Under the pieces are notes generated by a model. The model saw only the letters and a list, made by a program, of their open reading frames with translations. It ran no database searches and was not told the DNA's origin. Source: CAG-841 sp963614875 (lineage in GTDB: Bacteria > Bacillota > Clostridia > Oscillospirales > CAG-272). Taken from it: DNA of 25,205 bases. Position numbers and translations under genes: made by a program. The stretch is from the NCBI GenBank assembly GCA_963614875.1, contig CAVEFC010000022.1, forward strand, positions 1 through 25,205, written 5' to 3'. This document shows positions 1 to 6,960 of this stretch, piece by piece; the first letter of the stretch is position 1; each line of letters opens with the position of its first letter.

Positions 1-122
1 CTTGTTGCGCCCTTTTTATCCCTTCTTTGGCTTTTACCTGCTCTTTTTATTGGACTTTTTTTGAATTATCCTCTTGACTTTTTACCATAGGACTTTGCCG
101 CAGATATTTTTGTTTTTTTATA

Positions 123-151
123 ATTATAGCCCAACACTTCGGATTTGTAAA
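123..151 (-). promoter_or_regulatory. Candidate leftward promoter running off the left edge
   Basis: On the minus strand TTTACA (151-146) and TATAAT (128-123) are separated by 17 bases. Nothing convincing is encoded between it and position 1: the only ATG frame reading left is 13 codons. If real, it drives a gene that starts beyond the window. The rest of 1-288 is AT-rich with no gene that I can support. Confidence 0.45.
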
Positions 152-237
152 GCGGTGTTTTCTTTTTTGCTTTCCGTTTTTTGAATCGGTTATTTTTGCA
201 TAATTGAAATTTCTTTACGATATATTCAAATAAAATA

Positions 238-267
238 TTGAAAAGCTGTGCTTTTATATGTTAAAAT
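238..267 (+). promoter_or_regulatory. Candidate glpK promoter with an embedded inverted repeat
   Basis: TTGAAA (238-243) and TAAAAT (262-267) are 18 bases apart, about 20 bases before the glpK ribosome site. AAAAGC-TGT-GCTTTT (241-255) is a perfect inverted repeat between the two hexamers, so a repressor bound there could block polymerase. The operator role is inference. Confidence 0.5.
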
Positions 268-288
268 AAACAAAAAGGGCGGTGATCT

Positions 289-1788
289 ATGATGAAAAAA
301 TATATACTTGCACTTGACGAAGGCACTACAAGCGCAAGAAGCATTCTTTTCGACCGTAATCTTCACATTGTAAGTATGGCTCAGCACGAGTTTACTCAGA
401 TATATCCCAAACCCGGCTGGGTTGAGCACGATCCGATGCAGATATATGCCTCGCAATACGCTTCCCTCACGGAATGTATCGCCAAAAGCGGCATTTCGGC
501 TGACGAAATCGCGGGGATAGGCATTACAAATCAGCGCGAAACGACGGTAGTATGGGACAAAAACACAGGCAAGCCCGTATGCAACGCAATAGTATGGCAA
601 TGCCGTCGGACAGCGGATATCTGCGCCGAGCTTGAAAAAAGCGGCTGTGCGGAATATATACGCAAAACGACGGGACTTCGTATCGACGCTTATTTCAGCG
701 GAACAAAGCTGAAATGGATACTCGATAATATCGACGGCGCAAGAGAAAAAGCCGAAAAGGGCGAGCTTCTCTTCGGCACGATAGACACATGGCTTTTGTG
801 GAAGCTTACGGACGGAAAAGCCTTCTGCACCGACAGAACAAACGCTTCCCGTACAATGATGTGCAATATAAAAACAGGCGAATGGGACGATGAGCTTTTG
901 CGGATGCTTTCCGTTCCGCGCGCAATGCTTCCCGAAATACGTTCGTCGGGCGAAATATACGGATATATGGATCTTATGGGCGCGGAAATTCCCATTTGCG
1001 CAATGGCGGGCGATCAGCAGGCGGCGCTTTTCGGACAATGCTGTTTTGACGAGGGAAACGTGAAAAACACTTACGGCACGGGATGTTTTCTGCTTGCTCA
1101 TACGGGTGGCAGAATGATTGAAAGCAAAAACGGACTTCTGACGACCGCCGCCGCCACCGAAAAAGGCAAAGCTCCCGAATATGCCCTTGAAGGCAGCGTT
1201 TTCGTTGCGGGAGCGGTTATTCAATGGCTCCGCGACGAGCTTAGAATAATATCCGATTCCGGCGACAGCGAATATTTCGCCGGAAAGGTAAAGGACACGG
1301 GCGGAGTTTACATCGTGCCGGCGTTCTCCGGTCTCGGCGCGCCGTACTGGGATATGCAGGCACGCGGAACGATAGTCGGACTTACGCGCGGCACGGGAAG
1401 AAGTCATATCATACGCGCGGCGCTCGAATCGGTAGCATATCAGAGCGACGATATGCTTTGCGCTATGGAAAGCGATATCGGAAAGCGTCTTACGTCGCTC
1501 AAAGTTGACGGCGGTATGTCGGCAAACAGATTTCTTATGCAGTTCCAGAGCAACATTTCGGATATAACGGTTATGCTGCCCGAAACCACGGAGGCAACCG
1601 CGGCGGGAGCGGCGGCGCTTGCCGGTCTTGCAACGGGATTTTTTGAAAGCAGAGATGAGCTTCGAACGCTTGCAAGCTGCAAGGCGTCCTTTGCCCCGAA
1701 TATGTCTGACAAGGAACGTCAAAGACTGCTTTCCGGCTGGCACAGAGCCGTCGGCGCGTGCAGAGTTTTCAAGGAGGAAAAACAATGA
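289..1788 (+). CDS. glpK: Glycerol kinase
   Basis: ATP-dependent cytoplasmic phosphorylation of glycerol to sn-glycerol 3-phosphate, the entry step of glycerol use. It is a 499-residue FGGY-family kinase, the normal length for GlpK. Visible family signatures are the N-terminal phosphate-binding LALDEGTTSARS, IVWQCRRT, the TYGTGCFLL segment, GLGAPYWDMQARG and LKVDGGMSANRFLMQ near the C-terminus. Two ATGs lie side by side (289 and 292). The upstream GGTGAT favours the second by spacing, but the difference is one residue. The stop overlaps the start of the downstream lipase-like gene (ATGA at 1785-1788), so the two are translationally coupled. This suggests that glycerol released by the hydrolase feeds this kinase. 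No glpF or glpD is in the window. The identification is secure. Confidence 0.97.
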   Translation: MMKKYILALDEGTTSARSILFDRNLHIVSMAQHEFTQIYPKPGWVEHDPMQIYASQYASLTECIAKSGISADEIAGIGITNQRETTVVWDKNTGKPVCNAIVWQCRRTADICAELEKSGCAEYIRKTTGLRIDAYFSGTKLKWILDNIDGAREKAEKGELLFGTIDTWLLWKLTDGKAFCTDRTNASRTMMCNIKTGEWDDELLRMLSVPRAMLPEIRSSGEIYGYMDLMGAEIPICAMAGDQQAALFGQCCFDEGNVKNTYGTGCFLLAHTGGRMIESKNGLLTTAAATEKGKAPEYALEGSVFVAGAVIQWLRDELRIISDSGDSEYFAGKVKDTGGVYIVPAFSGLGAPYWDMQARGTIVGLTRGTGRSHIIRAALESVAYQSDDMLCAMESDIGKRLTSLKVDGGMSANRFLMQFQSNISDITVMLPETTEATAAGAAALAGLATGFFESRDELRTLASCKASFAPNMSDKERQRLLSGWHRAVGACRVFKEEKQ

Positions 1789-2696
1789 ACATAACAGTAA
1801 CAAAGGAAAGCGTGCCGTCCTCCGACGGTATACACACGCTTATAGGAAAAACATATATTCCCGAGGGAAAAATCAAAGGACTTTTTCACGTTGTTCACGG
1901 AATGACCGAGCATATCGACCGTTATGACGGTTTTATGCGCGAAATGGCACAGCAAGGCTATATATGCTTCGGATACGACCATCTCGGTCACGGGAAAACG
2001 GTAAATTCCGCAGATGAGCTGGGCTTTATCGCTCACAAGGACGGATGGAACTATCTTGCAAAGGACGTTTCGGTATTTGCGTCCGCAATGAAAGAAAAAT
2101 ACGGCAGCTTTCTTCCCTACTATCTTATGGGGCACAGCATGGGATCGTTTGTTTCGCGTCTTGCCGCGGAAAAGTATATAAAACCCGATAAGCTTATAAT
2201 TATGGGGACGGGCGGTCCGAACGCCGCCGCCGGCGTGGGACTTGTCGCAATCGACATAATAAAATTTTTCAAGGGCGAGCGCTATATTTCAAAGGCGGTA
2301 GACAATCTCGCCTTCGGGACGTACAACTCGCACTTCAAAAGCGAAAACGATCCGATCGCGTGGCTGACAAAGGACAAAGAACAGAAAAAGAAATATGCCG
2401 CAGATCCCTACTGCACGTTCAAATTCACGGTCAGCGCAATGCACGACCTTGTGACGCTGAACAAAAAAGCCAACCGCGCCGAGTGGTTCAAGAATATAAA
2501 AATGCCCGTTCTGCTCGTTTCCGGCGCGGACGATCCCGTCGGCGATTACGGAAAAGGCGTTACAAAAGTTTATGAAAAACTCAAAAAAGCAGGCTGTGAC
2601 GTTCAGCTGAAGCTCTATGAAAACTGCCGTCACGAAATTCTCAACGACTCCTGCCGTGATGAAGTCATACGCGATATTGAAAACTTTATCGAATGA
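1785..2696 (+). CDS. Alpha/beta hydrolase, monoacylglycerol lipase/lysophospholipase-like
   Basis: Probable serine esterase of the Hydrolase_4 (PldB/monoglyceride lipase) type, 303 residues. The start at 1785 is chosen because AAGGAGGAAAAAC sits directly upstream and the ATG overlaps the glpK stop; the frame is open nine codons further up but without a better start. The oxyanion motif is VVHGMTEH (36-43), the nucleophile elbow is GHSMG with Ser118, the acid is probably Asp249 or Asp250 in SGADDPVGD, and the base is His283 in ENCRHEIL. There is no signal peptide, so it is cytoplasmic. Coupling to glycerol kinase suggests that it releases glycerol from monoacylglycerol or glycerol esters (inference). 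A lysophospholipase or other esterase role is not excluded. A bidirectional terminator follows. Confidence 0.9.
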   Translation: MNITVTKESVPSSDGIHTLIGKTYIPEGKIKGLFHVVHGMTEHIDRYDGFMREMAQQGYICFGYDHLGHGKTVNSADELGFIAHKDGWNYLAKDVSVFASAMKEKYGSFLPYYLMGHSMGSFVSRLAAEKYIKPDKLIIMGTGGPNAAAGVGLVAIDIIKFFKGERYISKAVDNLAFGTYNSHFKSENDPIAWLTKDKEQKKKYAADPYCTFKFTVSAMHDLVTLNKKANRAEWFKNIKMPVLLVSGADDPVGDYGKGVTKVYEKLKKAGCDVQLKLYENCRHEILNDSCRDEVIRDIENFIE

Positions 2697-2712
2697 TTTT
2701 CACCTGCAATAC

Positions 2713-2745
2713 AAAAAAGAGGCTTCTTCGGAAAGCCTCTTTTTT
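2713..2745. terminator. Bidirectional intrinsic terminator
   Basis: An A-run and GAGGCTT (2719-2725) pair with AAGCCTC (2733-2739) and a T-run (2740-2745), around a CTTCGGA loop. It lies between the convergent hydrolase gene (+) and the TPM-domain gene (-) and can serve both. Confidence 0.9.
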
Positions 2746-2746
2746 A

Positions 2747-3547
2747 TCAGAATTTGCCGCCGCCTCCGCCGTGCGAAGAACCCGACGATGATGTATGAAC
2801 CCCACCGCCGCCTCCGCCGCTGTTGCTTTCGGTCTGACGTCTTACGCGCGAAACCGTTCTGTAAAGGAAGATATCCTTTGCAACCTTTACGTCAAGACTG
2901 TCCTTTACGACATAGCTGTCCGCCTTGATCTGAGCGCGGACGGTTTTGAGCTGTTTTGTGTATTTTATCATTATAAAAAACGATATTATCATTCCGATAA
3001 CAAGCGAAATGATTATCAGCTTCGGCAGCTGATCCTTGAGATATTCCTTTGAATAGTCGGAATCTCCGTAATTACCGTCTCCCGAAGATGATTTGTCAAG
3101 CATTTTTCCGCAGATATCGGCATAGCCCATAAATGCGTCATAATAATTCCCGTCACTGAGATCGGAAAGTATATGCTTTTCGATTACGCTGTAGCTTATC
3201 GAATCTATGCACGAGCCGCTTGTCGAAACATACCAATCGCGATCCTCCATGCTTATAAGCAGAAGCGCGCCGTCGCGATTTTCTCCGCGTCCGTAGCCGT
3301 TGTAATCAAAAAAGTCGTCGGCGTATTCGGTGGGCGTGGCGCTTCCGATATAATCTTCGGTAACGACAACGATATCCGCCGAATATTTGTTGCTTATTTC
3401 AGAAAGACGCGCTTCAAGCGACTGTCTTTCCGTTTCGGAAAGCAGTCCTGCGTTATCGACGACAAGCGGCGAGCCTGACGCAAAGCAAGAAACGGAAGCT
3501 ATCGCAAGCATCAGAAAAACAAGTATAAACGATATATATTTTTTCAC
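2747..3547 (-). CDS. TPM-domain membrane protein (YdjH/YgcG-like)
   Basis: Secreted or extracytoplasmic TPM domain anchored by one membrane helix, 266 residues. The GTG start at 3547 gives a clean signal peptide (KK, then a hydrophobic core to about residue 20) and sits just after GGGGGTGAGG. The same frame is open further up but overlaps the next gene. The TPM domain spans roughly 26-150 (VVDNAGLLSETE, DIVVVTEDY, NRDGALLLISMEDRDWYVSTSG). A transmembrane helix lies at about 177-195, followed by a basic cytoplasmic segment and a Gly/Ser-rich tail ending GGGGGKF, typical of YgcG-like proteins. It follows the zinc-ribbon gene by 14 bases. The same three families occur together in B. subtilis ydjG-ydjH-ydjI, so a membrane-stress role is likely. 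Molecular activity is unknown. Confidence 0.88.
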   Translation of the reverse strand: MKKYISFILVFLMLAIASVSCFASGSPLVVDNAGLLSETERQSLEARLSEISNKYSADIVVVTEDYIGSATPTEYADDFFDYNGYGRGENRDGALLLISMEDRDWYVSTSGSCIDSISYSVIEKHILSDLSDGNYYDAFMGYADICGKMLDKSSSGDGNYGDSDYSKEYLKDQLPKLIIISLVIGMIISFFIMIKYTKQLKTVRAQIKADSYVVKDSLDVKVAKDIFLYRTVSRVRRQTESNSGGGGGGVHTSSSGSSHGGGGGKF

Positions 3548-3561
3548 TGTCCTCACCCCCT

Positions 3562-4644
3562 TCAGAGAAGCTGGGCAAGGCATATCAGTCCGAGCGAAAC
3601 CGCGCTCGCAATGCCTGCGTATATCGCCCACCATTTCCAGTAAGCGCCCTTGTCCATAGGAAGATCTCCTACCATTTTTCCTGTCTGACCGTTCATTGCA
3701 AAGGTATATTTTTTGCCCCTCCACGTCGTGTTGAGAAGCCATACGGGATAAAGCGCATATCTTGATTTTCCGTCCTTTATTCCTATATTGCTGTTCTCCG
3801 TGCGGAGCGTGGAATATCCTCCTGCGGTCGAAGCAAAGCAATCCTCCGTGCTTTTCTTTATACGCTTATTGGCGCGACCTATGCTGTCGTCCTTTGAAAC
3901 ATCGTATTTATCGGCAAGATATCCCGCAAGATATGCCGTTTTGAAATCGATTATTTCGGAAGCGTCAAACGGCTCTATCGACTCCATAAGCTCATCTGCC
4001 ATTTTGACCGAGCCGTCAACGGGAACGTTTTCAAATTCAAGGCTTCCGCGCCTTATAACCGAAAAATAACTTGTTTCGGTGTAATTGTATCTCGAATCGC
4101 TCCACATTCTGAGCTTCGTTCCCTTATACATTATGTCGGCGTCGACGTCCGAATCGAAAAGCCAGAACGGAACGTAAAGCCCCTTTATTTCGTCTATATG
4201 GGCTTCGTCTCTGAACACCTTGGGAAGAAGCTTTTTGCCCGAAAAGAATTCAAGCAGCTTTTTCTTTGCTTCTTCTTTTCCGAGCTTGAACGGAATAATG
4301 CAATCGGGCTTGAGCGTTCCCGAAAGTCTTTCCGTAAGCACGACGGGATTTCCGCAGAACGGACAGCTCGTCGCGGCTGTGTTTTCGTCGCTTACGATTT
4401 CCCCTCCGCACGAATTGCATACATATGTATGAACGCCGTCGCTTTCGCTCCATTCGCTTTCGGGAACGGAGCTCCAGTTGTCCTGCTTTTTTTCCGCGCT
4501 TTCGTGAAGCGCCTCGTCATACGAGCGCAGATCGTCAACATTGAATTCCGTATCGCAATAGGGGCATTTCAGCTTCTGAATTTTGCTGTCAAAGCTTATG
4601 GCGCCGCCGCAACACGGACATTTATATTCTATAATATCATCCAT
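3562..4644 (-). CDS. TFIIB-type zinc-ribbon membrane protein (YdjG-like)
   Basis: A 360-residue protein with two N-terminal zinc ribbons and a C-terminal membrane anchor. Ribbon 1 uses C9/C12 and C27/C30 and ribbon 2 uses C76/C79 and C94/C97. The middle carries a conserved beta-rich domain (IIPFKLGKEEAKKKLLEFF, GLYVPFWLFD, YPVWLLNT). A hydrophobic helix covers about 338-360 at the C-terminus. It matches B. subtilis YdjG in architecture. That protein works with YdjH and YdjI at the membrane in the SigW/PspA envelope-stress response (family knowledge). Here it lies between the SPFH and TPM genes, 67 bases after the former. Its ribosome site GGAGAGG (4660-4654) can be sequestered by an upstream CCUCUCC. 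Biochemical function is unknown. Confidence 0.88.
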   Translation of the reverse strand: MDDIIEYKCPCCGGAISFDSKIQKLKCPYCDTEFNVDDLRSYDEALHESAEKKQDNWSSVPESEWSESDGVHTYVCNSCGGEIVSDENTAATSCPFCGNPVVLTERLSGTLKPDCIIPFKLGKEEAKKKLLEFFSGKKLLPKVFRDEAHIDEIKGLYVPFWLFDSDVDADIMYKGTKLRMWSDSRYNYTETSYFSVIRRGSLEFENVPVDGSVKMADELMESIEPFDASEIIDFKTAYLAGYLADKYDVSKDDSIGRANKRIKKSTEDCFASTAGGYSTLRTENSNIGIKDGKSRYALYPVWLLNTTWRGKKYTFAMNGQTGKMVGDLPMDKGAYWKWWAIYAGIASAVSLGLICLAQLL

Positions 4645-4653
4645 CGCAGTTGT

Positions 4654-4698
4654 CCTCTCCGTAAAATTTCAAAGGAGAGGCGGGTTTCCCGCCCCTCC
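4654..4698 (-). promoter_or_regulatory. Competing RNA hairpins covering the ydjG-like ribosome site
   Basis: In the leftward transcript the 67-base spacer can fold two ways. The bases 4698-4688 pair with 4684-4674 (11 pairs including one G-U, three-base loop). Alternatively CCUCUCC (4680-4674) pairs with the Shine-Dalgarno GGAGAGG (4660-4654). The two share 4680-4674 and are mutually exclusive. The first could also act as a partial terminator or 3'-end stabiliser, but the T-tract is poor. Confidence 0.5.
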
Positions 4699-4711
4699 TG
4701 CCGAAAACAAA

Positions 4712-6025
4712 TTATTTTCTGTCCTTATCGTCGAAAATATCTCCGCATTCGGGGCAGAACTTTGGCGGATGTGCGGGATCTTCCGGCTCCCATCCGCATT
4801 TATCACAGCGGTAAACAGGTGCGCCCTCGGGCTTTTTTGCTCCGCATTCGGCGCAGAATTTGCCCTTGTTTGTCGCGCCGCAGGAAGAACATACCCAGCT
4901 GTCATCGGGCTTTTTTGCTCCGCACTCCGTGCAGAATTTACCCGTTGCCTCAGCTCCGCATTTGCACTTCCACGTTCCAGCCTGAGCCTGAGTCTGAGCC
5001 GGCTGCTGCTGTCTTGCCTGCTGTCCCATAGCGTAAAGATTCTGAGCGTTCATTCCGCCCGCCTGATTTGCCATTCCCATGCCCATAAAGCCCATCATCG
5101 CGCCGTTTTCGTTTGCCGCGGCGGCTTTCATAGCCTCTGCCTGAGCGCCGACGAGAGTAGCCGCGCCCATCGAAGGATCGCGCAGGATAGCCGCGTGCTG
5201 AGCCTTCTTTATAAGCTCTGCGTCCTCCTCGGGAAGCGTTACCGAACCGAGCGCAATGCTTACGACTTTAAGACCGCGAAGCTCTCCCCATTTTGCGGAA
5301 AGCGCGCTGTTCATTGCGTTTTCAAGATCTGTATTGTGCGCCACTATCTGATTGGGACGGAGTCCGAGTTCGGAAAGCTTTCCGAATGCGGGCTGAAGCG
5401 CGCTTATGAATTCGGTTTTGAGCTGACCGTCAAGCGTATCTCTTGTGTATTCTCTTTCAACGTTTCCGCAGACATTCGTATAGAAAAGAAGCGGATCCGC
5501 TATTTTGTAGGAATAAACGCCCGAACAGCGAACCGAAACGTCGATATCAAGTCCTATGTTCGCGTCAACAACTCTGAACGGAATAGGATTCGGCGTTCCG
5601 AATTTGTTGTCTATAAGCTCCTTTGTGTTGAAGTAATAAACTCTCTGATCCTTGCCCGTATCTCCGCCGTAGGTAAAGCGTTTGCCTATCGTTTTGAACG
5701 TGTCGATTATTCCCTTGCCGAGAGAGCCCGTAAAAATGCTCGGCTCCGTTGATTTATCGTATGTGTACTGACCGGGTTCGGCGCAGACCTCGACTATTTT
5801 TCCCTGCTCGACTATCATCATACACTGACCGTCGGCAACGGCTATTCCCGAGCCGTTTGAAATAATGTTATCGTTTCCCTTTGTGTTTGAAGAACGTCCG
5901 CTTATGCGCTTTTCGCCCTTTACCATAAGCGTTTCCGCGGAAAGAGAATCGCAATAGAAAAACTCTTTCCACTGGTCGGCAAGCGTCCCACCGACAGCTC
6001 CCGCGAATGCTTTTATAAGTCCCAT
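4712..6025 (-). CDS. SPFH/virion-core-like protein with three C-terminal zinc ribbons (YdjI-like)
   Basis: A 437-residue homologue of the YdjI 'virion core protein' family. It has an N-terminal short amphipathic segment, an SPFH/Band-7-like domain (about 20-260), a helical region with ATLVGAQAEAMKAAA, a Met/Gln/Ala-rich linker (310-348) and a Cys-rich tail. Cys pairs are 354/356-365/368, 379/382-391/394 and 407/410-424/427. The last (YRCDKCGWEP ... FCPECGD) looks like a rubredoxin-type knuckle. The ATG at 6025 follows GGAGGGACAACAGTT. It is the first gene of a leftward operon with the zinc-ribbon and TPM genes. In B. subtilis YdjI recruits PspA to the membrane; no pspA is adjacent here. A scaffold role at stressed membranes is inferred. 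Confidence 0.9.
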   Translation of the reverse strand: MGLIKAFAGAVGGTLADQWKEFFYCDSLSAETLMVKGEKRISGRSSNTKGNDNIISNGSGIAVADGQCMMIVEQGKIVEVCAEPGQYTYDKSTEPSIFTGSLGKGIIDTFKTIGKRFTYGGDTGKDQRVYYFNTKELIDNKFGTPNPIPFRVVDANIGLDIDVSVRCSGVYSYKIADPLLFYTNVCGNVEREYTRDTLDGQLKTEFISALQPAFGKLSELGLRPNQIVAHNTDLENAMNSALSAKWGELRGLKVVSIALGSVTLPEEDAELIKKAQHAAILRDPSMGAATLVGAQAEAMKAAAANENGAMMGFMGMGMANQAGGMNAQNLYAMGQQARQQQPAQTQAQAGTWKCKCGAEATGKFCTECGAKKPDDSWVCSSCGATNKGKFCAECGAKKPEGAPVYRCDKCGWEPEDPAHPPKFCPECGDIFDDKDRK

Positions 6026-6058
6026 AACTGTTGTCCCTCCGTTTTTGTGATTATTTGC

Positions 6059-6076
6059 GGATACACCTGTGTATCC
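6059..6076. promoter_or_regulatory. Perfect palindrome in the 5' leader of the SPFH operon
   Basis: GGATACAC-CT-GTGTATCC is a perfect 8+8 inverted repeat, just downstream of the leftward -10 (6092-6087) and about 34 bases before the ATG. The position fits a repressor operator or a 5'-UTR hairpin. I do not recognise the cognate regulator. Confidence 0.5.
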
Positions 6077-6086
6077 CTTTTAAGTC

Positions 6087-6115
6087 ATTATACATTAAAT
6101 TACTCAAAAAAGCAA
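6087..6115 (-). promoter_or_regulatory. Promoter of the SPFH-zinc-ribbon-TPM operon
   Basis: On the minus strand TTGCTT (6115-6110) and TATAAT (6092-6087) are separated by 17 bases, giving a start near 6080 and a leader of about 55 bases. It looks sigma-A-like, with no obvious ECF (SigW-type) sequence, unlike the B. subtilis operon. Confidence 0.6.
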
Positions 6116-6148
6116 CAGCGTTTTTTATATGTTTATGTAAATTTTCTC

Positions 6149-6177
6149 TTGATTATATGTATCAGTTATGATAATAT
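6149..6177 (+). promoter_or_regulatory. Promoter of the YfcE-like phosphodiesterase gene
   Basis: TTGATT (6149-6154) and TAATAT (6172-6177) with a 17-base spacer, about 33 bases before the ATG at 6211. A GTGAGGA ribosome site follows. Confidence 0.6.
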
Positions 6178-6210
6178 TATACGGTAACTGACGAAAGTGA
6201 GGATATTTAT

Positions 6211-6756
6211 ATGAAACTTATGGTTGCCTCCGACATTCACGGCTCGGGGCTTTTCTGCGAAAAGCTTATTGAAGCTTACAACGCCGAAAAACCGGACAAG
6301 CTCGTTCTTCTCGGAGATCTGCTCTATCACGGTCCGAGAAACGACCTTCCCGGCGAATACGATACGAAAAAGGTTGCGTCGCTTCTCAACGGAATAAAGG
6401 AAAACCTTCTCTGCGTGCGCGGAAACTGCGACAGCGAGGTCGATCAGATGGTTCTCAATTTCCCCATAAAAGCCGATTATATGCTTATATATATCGGCGG
6501 AAAGCCCGTTTTCGCAACGCACGGTCATCTTTTCGGAGAGGACAATCCGCCGAGAATGGCTGACGGCTTTATTCTCCTCTGCGGACATACTCACGTTCCC
6601 GCCTGCAACGATCACGGTTCGTTTTTGTATATAAATCCCGGCTCGGTTTCGATTCCCAAGCTTAATTCCGACAGAGGCTATATTGTTATGACGGACAGCG
6701 AAATAACATGGAAAACAATCGGCGGCACGCCTTACAGAGTCGAAAAGCTGAAATAA
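6211..6756 (+). CDS. yfcE: YfcE/MJ0936-family metallophosphodiesterase
   Basis: A 181-residue cytoplasmic calcineurin-fold phosphoesterase, the usual size for YfcE. All metal-site motifs are present: D8 and H10 (SDIHG), D36 (GDLLYHGPRN), N72 (VRGNCD), H104 (THGH) and H126/H128 (GHTHVP). The C-terminal NPGSVSIPK strand is also typical. Family members hydrolyse bis-p-nitrophenyl phosphate and related phosphodiesters; the natural substrate is not established. It has its own promoter and is flanked by a leftward operon and by the methionine promoter, so it is probably monocistronic. Confidence 0.93.
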   Translation: MKLMVASDIHGSGLFCEKLIEAYNAEKPDKLVLLGDLLYHGPRNDLPGEYDTKKVASLLNGIKENLLCVRGNCDSEVDQMVLNFPIKADYMLIYIGGKPVFATHGHLFGEDNPPRMADGFILLCGHTHVPACNDHGSFLYINPGSVSIPKLNSDRGYIVMTDSEITWKTIGGTPYRVEKLK

Positions 6757-6795
6757 GCTCCGAAAACAAATTTTGCACTTTTTTTCATTTACCTA

Positions 6796-6824
6796 TTGAC
6801 AAGCGTTTTTCTTTGTGATATGAT
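6796..6824 (+). promoter_or_regulatory. Near-perfect promoter of the methionine import operon
   Basis: TTGACA (6796-6801), exactly 17 bases, then TATGAT (6819-6824). This is the best match to consensus in the window. Transcription should start near 6831 and give a roughly 240-base leader before metQ. A strong promoter followed by a terminator is the usual layout where control is by attenuation. Confidence 0.85.
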
Positions 6825-6858
6825 ACGTCCATAATTTATTCGCAGGGAGGAAAACGTA

Positions 6859-6960
6859 ATGCTTACAGCGCTCACGCTTAAAGGTATGATAATGTGCATG
6901 TCTATGATGCAAGCCGAAGATTGCTGTATCATACGTTTCCGCATGCAAAAAAACGCGTGA
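6859..6960 (+). CDS. Met/Cys-rich leader peptide upstream of metQ
   Basis: A 33-residue ORF with an excellent ribosome site (AGGGAGG at 6844-6850, eight bases before ATG). Met occurs at codons 1, 10, 12, 14, 16, 17 and 29, and Cys at 13, 22 and 23, so ten of 33 residues contain sulfur. The core MIMCMSMM is followed by a tandem Cys pair. It is not a signal peptide or a recognisable protein. It sits between a consensus promoter and an intrinsic terminator ahead of a methionine transporter. The natural reading is a leader peptide whose translation speed reports Met (and perhaps Cys) supply. Codons 19-23 overlap an RNA segment able to pair with sequence at the base of the terminator. Translation and regulation are inferred, not shown. 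Confidence 0.75.
   Translation: MLTALTLKGMIMCMSMMQAEDCCIIRFRMQKNA

Noticed and set aside
1..288. Small divergent gene at the left edge
   Set aside because: The only ATG reading left gives 13 codons before a stop, and the other frames are closed. Only a promoter-like sequence can be supported.
226..1803. A 525-codon open frame antisense to glpK
   Set aside because: It mirrors glpK codon structure, has a basic Arg/Cys-rich composition without domains, and lacks a ribosome site. It is a shadow of a well-identified gene. The same applies to other long antisense frames over metN, gltX, glyQS, hydS and the second hydrogenase.
2801..2830. GCC-rich repeat at the end of the TPM gene as a DNA repeat element
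   Set aside because: It simply encodes the Gly-rich C-terminal tail on the minus strand.
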